Positions 56,828-64,000 of a stretch of DNA of 64,000 nucleotides are shown here, one piece after another. The stretch's first letter is position 1, and each line of letters begins with the position of its first letter. The position numbers were made by a program, and so were the translations under genes. The stretch lies in NCBI GenBank assembly GCA_934772445.1, contig CAKVMJ010000001.1:26909-90908 (forward strand), written 5' to 3'. The DNA is from an uncultured Clostridia bacterium (GTDB lineage: Bacteria; Bacillota; Clostridia; Christensenellales; UBA1242). Below the pieces are notes generated by a model that was not told the origin of the DNA, made no database searches, and was given only the letters and a program-made list of their open reading frames with translations.

Positions 56828-56860
56828 AATAAACTTAAAAGTTATTCAAGTTTATTTTTT
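56828..56860. terminator. bidirectional terminator between the anchored-protein and peptidase genes
   Basis: AATAAACTT and AAGTTTATT around an 11-nt loop, with T-runs on both strands. It splits the virD4-side genes from the peptidase/ABC genes. Confidence 0.7.
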
Positions 56861-56915
56861 ACATAATATTAAATTATATTTATATTACCTTCAATATCAT
56901 CAAATTTTACTCGTT

Positions 56916-57632
56916 TTACTCGCCTGTTTCAGTTCCAGCATCTGCTTCATCAATAAATGATGTTGTGGTTTGTGAACCAAGAACTAAAACGAACAGATTA
57001 TCATCAATTGAAAAATCGGTTTTATAATTAGTTAAGGAATAAACGATTTTTAAAACATAAGTATAACCAGCTGGAATACCTGCACCATCTGGCACACCCT
57101 TCGCCTCATCATCAACTCTTATTCCTTTATAAATCATACCATTACCGCTAATAGTATCGGTATTTTCATCTTCTATTCCAACGCCATCATAGAAATCTCT
57201 AGAAATTCTATCTTTAAAACTTGCAGAAGGGCTTAGATTTTGCAGAGAAACGGTTAGATAAGAGCCATCAGTACAAGTATTAGTGATAGCAATAAACATT
57301 GTAATACTTTGAAATCTTAAGGTATCTGATGAAGTATTACGCTTCCATCTTAATTCTCCAATTTTCAATTGTATATCTGTTTGCCCCATTTCTTTTGTAA
57401 CTTTGGCGCTAGTTTGATAGTAATCTAAGCCATCTTCATAAGATGATGTGTCTTGACCAGTAACATAAAGATCCAAATCGGCTTCAACATTGTTAATCTG
57501 AATTAAATTATTGGAGTCATCTGACATTATTAAATTTTTAGAAGCCAAATATATAGCAATAAACATTGATAGCAAACATATTACCATACAAATTATGGTT
57601 AATATCAATTTAGTTGTGTTATTTAACCTCAT
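56916..57632 (-). CDS. anchored or secreted protein with SipW-substrate-like layout
   Basis: A 238-residue protein with a short basic start, one hydrophobic helix (about 8-30), then a beta-rich ectodomain beginning INNVEADLDLYVTGQ and ending in an acidic ETGE tail. The segment after the helix resembles the start of TasA-like domains, but I cannot name a family. A very strong ribosome site (AAGGAGGAG) lies before the ATG, and only 16 nt separate it from the virD4 stop, so it is probably cotranscribed with virD4. Confidence 0.65.
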   Translation of the reverse strand: MRLNNTTKLILTIICMVICLLSMFIAIYLASKNLIMSDDSNNLIQINNVEADLDLYVTGQDTSSYEDGLDYYQTSAKVTKEMGQTDIQLKIGELRWKRNTSSDTLRFQSITMFIAITNTCTDGSYLTVSLQNLSPSASFKDRISRDFYDGVGIEDENTDTISGNGMIYKGIRVDDEAKGVPDGAGIPAGYTYVLKIVYSLTNYKTDFSIDDNLFVLVLGSQTTTSFIDEADAGTETGE

Positions 57633-57648
57633 AAACTCCTCCTTTTAA

Positions 57649-59697
57649 TTAGATTTGAATACCGCCCTCTTTCTTTCCACCACGAAGAACTTTTTGGTTA
57701 CGGATTTTTATATCATAATACATTGATTGTTCATCAATTGGGCTTGGAACTCTATAAACATCTCTAGGTTTTCTCATATCATATAAAGGAACTTTATAAG
57801 AAGGAGTAAAGATAGAACGCAATGGAGATTGTTGCAAAATTGAAACAATACATTCACCAGAATTTGGCTTTAAAGCCGCAAGTTCGGCTGGATAAATCAA
57901 TGGTCTTGAATCCACAGATATTGAGGTTGTGGTACTAGAAGAATCATCTTTCTTGCCTTTTGAAGCAGATGTTGTTTCAGTTTCAACGGTTATATTACCA
58001 CAACGCTTACTAAATTCATCTAGCGAGCCTTGGTCGTTTGATGCAATAAATATATGGATATTGCAGTTATCCTTAATAGTTGCAGAAACATCAGAACCAT
58101 ATTTTATTTGAAGCTGAGCATAAGATTGCAAAATTAGAGTGAAATAAATTCTTCTTGAACGAGCAACCGTGATAATTGTATCAAAATTTTCAATTTTTGG
58201 CATATTACCAAACTCATCAAGCAAGAAATAAACATCTCTAGGTAATGCTCCGCCACCACGCCTATTTGCAACATCAACTAGGATTTTATAAAGCTGAGAA
58301 ACGAACATTGTGGCAATTGGGTGACGAGTGGTTTTTTCATCTGGGATTTTAATAAACAATGCAGTTGGTTTTTCAGCAAAACTTTCCAAATCCATTTCGT
58401 TTTTACTTGTGGCATAACAAATACCAGAGTCTGCAAATATACCCATTCTATCGGTAACAATACCCATATAGGATTTTGCAGTTTTTTCAGCATTGGTTAC
58501 AACTTGGTTAGCAAGTTGTGCTGCCAAAGATAAAGAACCTCTTCCCTGAAAATATTCTGTAATACTTCTAATTGGATTATACGCATCATTATCTTTTAAG
58601 TTTAGTATTTTACTTAAGTTATAGAAATTAAACCTATCTTTTGTCATACCAAGTTCTGGATTTTCGCTATCTTCAAGCATTGCAAGCATAGTACCTAAAA
58701 CCAAATCCTTAGCACCTCTTTCCCAAATAGGATCGTTATTAGATTGAACAGGACAAAGAGTATTAGCAATATCTCTTAAATCTTCAAAGGCATCATTTTT
58801 AAGCTTTTGCTTAACAGAAATTAATTGAACTTTTAAAGATTGTTCATCAGCAAACGCTTTACCATCAAATTCATACCAAGTTCTATAATATTGGTTTGAA
58901 GTTAGAGTAAGCCCAGAATTTCTAGGATCTTCACCTTCGTGAACTTTAACTTCCTTGGCTAAGTTCATTGCTCTTTCGTTCATTTCATAAGCTCTTGTTA
59001 GAGGATTCCAACAAGTACTTTGGAATGGTTCTTTAAGGTCGAAAACCAACACATTATATCCTCTATCACGCAACTTTTCAGAGTGATTATCATAAATTTC
59101 GCCTTTAGGGTCGGTTATAACCATACAAGGTTTTGCGTGGCTCTCCGCCAAAATTTGAACTGTTGGGTTTACAAATTGCGTTGTTTTACCAGAACCAGTT
59201 GTACCAATAACCAATGTGTGAATACTCTTATACATATTAACTTCAAGCTTATGCCCAATAAGTTCTGCCCTAATAGGAATACCTATATTATCACTCCTAG
59301 ATAATTGGTCATAAGTATGATACTTAAATTGAGGGTCTTTCTTCAGTTGCTCGATAGAAAGCCAATTTGTATCATAATATTTTGAAACTTTACCTTTAGT
59401 TTTAACTTTAGCACCAGAGTTTCCTCCTCCGCCACCACCACCAAGCAAGCCTTTACCATCGCCAATATTTAATAACATAAACAACAATACAAGCAAAAAA
59501 GATACACCAAAAATACTATAGAACTTTTGGTCTGAAAATAATTCTAATGAAAATCTAAATTCCTTATATGTCCAATAGCTTGCCAAAACATAAGAAGCAC
59601 AAAAAAGTGCAACGGCAAAGCCTAGCAAAAGTAATATAAAACTTGAAAATCGGCTTAAAAATGAGCCTTTATTTTCTTTATCATCTGCCATCTTCAT
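57649..59697 (-). CDS. VirD4/TraG-type coupling ATPase
   Basis: A 682-residue membrane ATPase. Two N-terminal helices (about 13-40 and 60-78) and a poly-Gly linker (84-93) precede the motor domain, with Walker A GTTGSGKTT (165-173), TDPKGEIYD (195-203), Walker B DVYFLLDEFGN (488-498) and the conserved RSRRIYFTLILQS block. These match type IV coupling proteins, which bring DNA or protein substrates to a type IV secretion channel. Here it is next to a TrbL-like protein and an anchored-protein gene, with no relaxase seen. AAAGG precedes the ATG at 59697; a second ATG six bases later is possible. Confidence 0.93.
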   Translation of the reverse strand: MKMADDKENKGSFLSRFSSFILLLLGFAVALFCASYVLASYWTYKEFRFSLELFSDQKFYSIFGVSFLLVLLFMLLNIGDGKGLLGGGGGGGNSGAKVKTKGKVSKYYDTNWLSIEQLKKDPQFKYHTYDQLSRSDNIGIPIRAELIGHKLEVNMYKSIHTLVIGTTGSGKTTQFVNPTVQILAESHAKPCMVITDPKGEIYDNHSEKLRDRGYNVLVFDLKEPFQSTCWNPLTRAYEMNERAMNLAKEVKVHEGEDPRNSGLTLTSNQYYRTWYEFDGKAFADEQSLKVQLISVKQKLKNDAFEDLRDIANTLCPVQSNNDPIWERGAKDLVLGTMLAMLEDSENPELGMTKDRFNFYNLSKILNLKDNDAYNPIRSITEYFQGRGSLSLAAQLANQVVTNAEKTAKSYMGIVTDRMGIFADSGICYATSKNEMDLESFAEKPTALFIKIPDEKTTRHPIATMFVSQLYKILVDVANRRGGGALPRDVYFLLDEFGNMPKIENFDTIITVARSRRIYFTLILQSYAQLQIKYGSDVSATIKDNCNIHIFIASNDQGSLDEFSKRCGNITVETETTSASKGKKDDSSSTTTSISVDSRPLIYPAELAALKPNSGECIVSILQQSPLRSIFTPSYKVPLYDMRKPRDVYRVPSPIDEQSMYYDIKIRNQKVLRGGKKEGGIQI

Positions 59698-59857
59698 TTT
59701 TCCTTTAATAATATTATTCTTAGTTTATATTAAAATTAAATTATAGTCAAATAAATAAAGAATATTTAAAATAATTGTATGTCAAAAATTGTTTAAAATA
59801 TATCTATCTCTATTTTTAATCATATAAAATTATTTTTTAACACAACCTTATTCATAA

Positions 59858-59890
59858 AAAACAAGGCAGGTATTAAAACCTGCTTTGTTT
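59858..59890 (-). terminator. terminator after the TrbL-like gene
   Basis: On the minus strand AACAAAGCAGGT and ACCTGCCTTGTT form a stem followed by TTTTTTAT. It begins 4 nt after the stop and separates trbL from virD4. Confidence 0.8.
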
Positions 59891-59893
59891 AAA

Positions 59894-62818
59894 TTATTTA
59901 CCAAGTTGTTTTGTAAGTGCTTCCAAAGTTTTCTTGATATCTTTTTCGCTTGCTTTATCATCTCTAGCTTGTTTTTCAAGCGCTTGCATAATTTCATCAA
60001 TACCTGCAATTTCAATACCCCTACCAGAAAGCATTTTCTTAAGCTCTTGAGCAGATTGAACAGCGATAGCGTGTTTGCCTGCAGCAAGATCTCTTTGCAT
60101 TTTTTGCAATTCAGATTGAATATTTGGATCTTTCATTGCAACATCCATCTTGGTTTCAAATGTTTGCTTATCATTAATCATTGCTTGAAGAGTTGTTGCA
60201 CTTCCACTTGAAGCGAAATCTCTAGCACCTTTTTCAGCTTTCTCAATTGCTCCATTTGAATAATTACCAGAAGTTCTCATTTCATCAACTTTAGCATTAA
60301 CTTGTTTAACTGCCTCATCTTTGGTCATAGTGCCTGCATTTAAACTATTTCCAATTTCTTGAAGTGCTTGTTTAGTTCCAGCAGCAACAGCTTTTTGCAT
60401 CTTATCTGCACCAACAATTTCCTTGTAAGCTTGACCAGCGGCATCTTGCGCTATCTTAGCTCTATTATCTGTATCGGCAGCCCTACTCCAGCCTTTCGTA
60501 GCATCTTTTTCATTTGCTTTTCTACCTTTCTCTTTAGCCATTTGACCTATTAATTGAGCATAGGCATCAGATTGACCAGCAATTTCTTTATCATAAGCAC
60601 TAAAGCCTTTACCTCCAACAAGTTCTGGAGCCATATCTCCCATAACTCCTTTAACAAACTTACCAGCCCCTGTGTTTGCAGCAATATTTGTTACATTATG
60701 CAATGCACCAGTCTGCAATCTTGCACCCATCAAACCTGTCTTCTTACTAAATGATCTCAATTTAGCCATTTTTTCATCTTGTTCTTCAACGCTCGCTTCA
60801 TAAACTTTAGATTTTGCGTCTTCCAATTTTGCTTCTTCATTTGCCTTTGCGGAATCAAGATTATTCTTAGCACTGGTATATTTCTTACCTTCACTACCCA
60901 TATTTCCAGCTAAATCTTGCATATAGGCATCATCTGCATTAGCATATAGATTATCAAGGGTTTTCTTTTCATCAGCAGACAAATCGTTATATGATTTACC
61001 ATTCATCAAATCCTTAGCCATTGCATCTTTAGCAGCCGTTTTAAAGCCTTTATCATCTTTAACTGCATCAAATGTTTTTTGTGCTTTAGCAGTATTTGCT
61101 ATAGCTTTATTTGCTTCACCTGCCGCTTTATCAGCTGCAAATGATTTCGCAGTTGAAATTTTACCAGCAATACCAGAAGCCATTTTAGCACCAGCACCAA
61201 TTGCAGCACCACCAACAGCTAATCCAATAGCACCAACTTTAGCAGCACCTGCAGCCACTTGCTTACCCATACCTTCGCCAGATTCCATAGCATCTTTAGC
61301 ACCAATCAATCCGCTGATTGTTTTAGATATATCTTTAAGCATATAACAACCAACTAATATGAATATTGCTTGCGTTAACCCATTAAAGAAATTATCCGCC
61401 ATACCCCAAAATCCTTCGTTACCACCAAACAATTCAATTTTCTTGATAATTGGTAGGATAGTTAGGAAAATGTTCATACCAACAACTGTACCATAACCAG
61501 CTAAAACTTGTCCGATAAATTGATTTTTCCAGTTTCCTAGAGCCTTACCATTATCTAGCGGACTCATTGCAATGATAGGAGGAGAAATTATAAATAATAC
61601 GCAACACATATATATCCTCATAACCATTCCGAATGCGGCTTTATATAAGCAAATAATACTAAATATAGCCAAAACCCAAAGCAATACGAATGAGAAATCT
61701 TGCATATTATAGAAATATCTAACTGCTCTAATATTAGTATAATTTATTTTTGATCCTTCTCTAATTCTTGTTAGAGGAGATAATGAAACTATCGAAATTA
61801 AGTCATCGCCTGAATTTATAGAACCAATTTTTCCGATATCTGTTTTAGATTTAACAACATCTTTACCGCTTAATGAGAATAACTCATCTATAGCAGCAGC
61901 TAAGTCAAGACCAGTTTTACCTTTTAAATACTCTGGAGCGATAGCGGTTGGGTCTATATTAACAACTGTTAGAGTTAAATCCCCACTAAATGAAATTGAT
62001 TGATCATAAGAGAATATTTTGTAAGCATCAACATCTTCACCCTCATAGTTTTTCTCAGTTTGACCCGATGGAACTACTTGCAATTTAACCAATGTGGTTA
62101 AACCATAGATTAAATCTTTTGCAGTTCTTTTGAATTTATCAACCGTTATCTTAAAATCATCGGTTTCAATTTTTGCCTCATTATATGCATCATACTTACT
62201 CAAATACCGAACCGACTGAATTGCATTACCTATTGGGCCTGCCTGAACATATTTCGATTCGCCCGCTCTTATTGGGTTTGCATCATAAGCACAAACTCTA
62301 AATATTTGGCCACCAATAGTGGCATCGCTTCCCTTAGTTGCATTATCTAAAATTTGCAAAATTTTATTTGATAAGAATATACCAACAAGTGAACCTAACG
62401 GAATTATTACAAACATTGCCAAAGATTTTAGCGATTGTTTTATAATATTTCCTTTTGAGTTTTTTGCTCCTTCCGTTGTATATTCAATTCTTATAAATTG
62501 AATAATTGTAAATATAAATAAGAGAATAATACCAACAACAATTAAAGCTCCAAAAGCTTTTAAAACTTCCGGCGTGGTTAATAATCGTTGCAGAATATCT
62601 TCGTGTTCGAAACCATCAGAAACGCCTTCATAATAATATGTATCTAAACCTGCAAGCTTTCTAAAAATGCTTTGAATAAAATCAAGCAACATCAATAGCA
62701 AGCAACTAATAGCATAAAGCAAAGCATATAATGATGTTTTTATTACTTCAACACCCCATAGTATTCCGCCAATAGCCAATTCTATCGATTCAACAATACC
62801 GCCAAGAAACGAAACCAT
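59894..62818 (-). CDS. TrbL/VirB6-like polytopic membrane protein with long helical tail
   Basis: A 974-residue protein. The N-terminal half has about seven hydrophobic helices with a large polar domain (about 185-370) between them (TTPEVLKAFGALIVVGIILL, FSFVLLWVLAIFSIICLYKA, MCCVLFIISPPIIAMSPLDNG). It resembles VirB6/TrbL channel proteins, including those of mycoplasma and Bacillota conjugative elements. The second half (about 530-974) is Ala-, Lys- and Glu-rich helix with no membrane segment, probably cytoplasmic coiled coil. A strong AAGGAGG precedes the ATG. Together with VirD4 it would form the inner-membrane core of a transport machine. Confidence 0.82.
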   Translation of the reverse strand: MVSFLGGIVESIELAIGGILWGVEVIKTSLYALLYAISCLLLMLLDFIQSIFRKLAGLDTYYYEGVSDGFEHEDILQRLLTTPEVLKAFGALIVVGIILLFIFTIIQFIRIEYTTEGAKNSKGNIIKQSLKSLAMFVIIPLGSLVGIFLSNKILQILDNATKGSDATIGGQIFRVCAYDANPIRAGESKYVQAGPIGNAIQSVRYLSKYDAYNEAKIETDDFKITVDKFKRTAKDLIYGLTTLVKLQVVPSGQTEKNYEGEDVDAYKIFSYDQSISFSGDLTLTVVNIDPTAIAPEYLKGKTGLDLAAAIDELFSLSGKDVVKSKTDIGKIGSINSGDDLISIVSLSPLTRIREGSKINYTNIRAVRYFYNMQDFSFVLLWVLAIFSIICLYKAAFGMVMRIYMCCVLFIISPPIIAMSPLDNGKALGNWKNQFIGQVLAGYGTVVGMNIFLTILPIIKKIELFGGNEGFWGMADNFFNGLTQAIFILVGCYMLKDISKTISGLIGAKDAMESGEGMGKQVAAGAAKVGAIGLAVGGAAIGAGAKMASGIAGKISTAKSFAADKAAGEANKAIANTAKAQKTFDAVKDDKGFKTAAKDAMAKDLMNGKSYNDLSADEKKTLDNLYANADDAYMQDLAGNMGSEGKKYTSAKNNLDSAKANEEAKLEDAKSKVYEASVEEQDEKMAKLRSFSKKTGLMGARLQTGALHNVTNIAANTGAGKFVKGVMGDMAPELVGGKGFSAYDKEIAGQSDAYAQLIGQMAKEKGRKANEKDATKGWSRAADTDNRAKIAQDAAGQAYKEIVGADKMQKAVAAGTKQALQEIGNSLNAGTMTKDEAVKQVNAKVDEMRTSGNYSNGAIEKAEKGARDFASSGSATTLQAMINDKQTFETKMDVAMKDPNIQSELQKMQRDLAAGKHAIAVQSAQELKKMLSGRGIEIAGIDEIMQALEKQARDDKASEKDIKKTLEALTKQLGK

Positions 62819-63288
62819 TCTCCTACCTCCTTTTCCATTTTTCCATAAGTTTAAAAAGAATTGATGAGAAATTTTTAAGATTTTTCAAAAAATTAGGATT
62901 AAAAATTAAAATTTAATTATTTTTTTGATAAATCTCACACCTTTTCCATTTTCATACTTTTAGTATGTTATATTTTACAAAAAATTATAAAAAAAAACAA
63001 ATAAATTAATGCTATTATATAAATATTTATAAATTTATTTATATTATTGAAGATTTTTATTCCTAGCAGAGGCTTTTATAATCTTTATTCAACTCACCCG
63101 AAATTTTCAATCTTCTTTTTATTTTTCAAGCAAAGTTTTAAAAACATATAACAAAATTTTCATTCTATATTTATATTTTTTTAATAAATCAAAAAGCAAA
63201 TTAAATATCTTTAATTAATTATTAATTAATTTTTCAAGATAAATATTTTAAAATAATTAATATTCAAACTAATAAAAAGGCGTAAAAA
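62819..63288. other. AT-rich intergenic stretch upstream of the TrbL-like gene
   Basis: About 470 nt with no gene. The only structure I see is a short palindrome CATACT-TTT-AGTATG at 62953-62967, possibly an operator or hairpin for the trbL promoter. No clear -35/-10 pair is evident on the minus strand. Confidence 0.5.
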
Positions 63289-63332
63289 AAGTCCTAAATT
63301 AAGATTGCCGATAATCTTATAATTTAGGACTT
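63289..63332 (-). terminator. terminator of the TasA-like gene
   Basis: A long stem (AAAGTCCTAAATTATAAGATT pairing with AATCTTAATTTAGGACTTT, small bulge) with a T-run of seven on the minus strand. Confidence 0.85.
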
Positions 63333-63408
63333 TTAATATATAAAATCTTTTTGAAAAGGAAAACCTTCCAATCTTATTTTATATCAAAATTATATTGCTT
63401 AAAAATAA

Positions 63409-63999
63409 TTAAGCAGCCATTGCCATAGCGAATGTTACGCCAGCATCAAAACCTGTAACAGAAGTATCAGCTGGAACTTCCATTGACAATGTGATAGTAA
63501 CAACTAAAGTTGCACCAGCGTCAACTTGTGTACCTTCACCAGTTAAAGCAGTATAAACATCAGCACCTTCGCCAACTTTTGCTGTAGCAGCAACTCTAAC
63601 ATTTTGAGCCTCTGCAGGTTTTTTAGTTAAAGTAACTTTCATATTTGTTTCACCAGTATTTTTTAATGTATAAGTGAATACAATATTGCTTGGGTCATTA
63701 ACACCATTATCAGTTCCATCATAGAAATTGATGTTTAAATCCTTAGCAGCAGTTTGAATAGCTTCTGTGTTGCTAGTTGAAGAAGTTACAACGATTTGAT
63801 CGATTGATTTAGCATCTTCAGCTTTACCATTAACAACGCTACCATCTAAAGTAAATGTAATACCTTGAGCTGCTGTCCAGTTAACTGTTGCATTAATAGA
63901 TGCTGAACCAGAAGTTGCAGCATAGATACCAACCACCATTGCAGTAATAACCAATGCGATTGCAACAACAGTAGTTAAAATTTTTGTAGTTTTGCTCAT
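63409..63999 (-). CDS. TasA/camelysin-like secreted protein, probable SipW substrate
   Basis: A 196-residue protein. It begins MSKTTKILTTVVAIALVIT, a typical signal, then VGIYAATSGSASI where SipW-type cleavage would fall, then a low-Cys, Thr-, Val- and Ala-rich beta domain ending FAMAMAA. This matches the layout of TasA/camelysin-like fibre or matrix proteins, though the similarity is of pattern rather than a named motif. The start lies 2 nt from the window edge, so its ribosome site and upstream genes are unseen. A strong terminator ends it, so it may be a separate, highly expressed unit such as a major fibre subunit. Confidence 0.65.
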   Translation of the reverse strand: MSKTTKILTTVVAIALVITAMVVGIYAATSGSASINATVNWTAAQGITFTLDGSVVNGKAEDAKSIDQIVVTSSTSNTEAIQTAAKDLNINFYDGTDNGVNDPSNIVFTYTLKNTGETNMKVTLTKKPAEAQNVRVAATAKVGEGADVYTALTGEGTQVDAGATLVVTITLSMEVPADTSVTGFDAGVTFAMAMAA

Positions 64000-64000
64000 T

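Noticed and set aside
52660..63999. Complete integrative conjugative element
   Set aside because: Only VirD4- and TrbL-like genes are seen. No relaxase, VirB4, integrase or attachment repeats are in the window, so the label would go beyond the evidence.

Overview
The window looks like chromosome from an uncultured, very AT-rich, spore-forming Bacillota, most likely a gut Clostridia-type lineage. The evidence is the strong A+T bias, the GGAGG-type ribosome sites, the sporulation genes (spoIIID, a spoIIQ-like gene, yabP, yabQ), the standard genetic code and the large GLUG-repeat surface lipoproteins. The exact taxon cannot be fixed from sequence reading alone.

Layout. Positions 1-22823 (minus) hold the first 7,607 codons of one uninterrupted giant lipoprotein gene that runs off the left edge. 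Its strong sigma-A promoter carries two Spo0A-box-like sites. From 23.2 to 26.9 kb is a compact sporulation and envelope block: ttcA, spoIIID, acpP, spoIIQ, a YwmB-like gene, yabP, yabQ and divIC. From 27 to 36 kb are housekeeping genes (initiator tRNA, pepF, tmk, dtd) between a second GLUG lipoprotein and a leucine-rich-repeat membrane protein. From 36 to 45.3 kb are tRNA-Ser, two acetyltransferases, a tandem pair of YwaF/TMEM164-type membrane proteins, traX, mscL, a cardiolipin-synthase-like protein with ruined active-site motifs, a diadenylate-cyclase-like protein and yqeY. From 45.5 to 52.6 kb are tRNA-Glu, a mazF toxin overlapping an unfamiliar small gene, acpS, recX, yigZ, an Fe-S-scaffold-like gene paired with a GGGtGRT-family gene, a lipoprotein, mnmA and a TM2 protein.

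From 52.6 kb to the right edge is the most unusual region, all on the minus strand. It has three small secreted or anchored proteins with SipW-substrate-like N termini, a SipW-type signal peptidase, a fused ABC transporter, a VirD4/TraG ATPase and a TrbL/VirB6-like membrane channel protein. No relaxase, VirB4, integrase or replication gene is visible. It may be a chromosomal secretion or fibre-assembly machine built from type IV secretion parts and a SipW-type maturation module, or the visible part of a conjugative element continuing to the right.

Regulatory sequence is informative. There are many near-consensus TTGACA-N17-TATAAT promoters, two probably leaderless genes (traX, yigZ), and a four-site ATTGTCA array repeated with the same geometry at 25.8 and 40.7 kb. 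There is also a palindrome at the start of the Fe-S/GGGtGRT operon, and a 16-bp inverted repeat that could mask the ribosome site of the cardiolipin-synthase-like gene.
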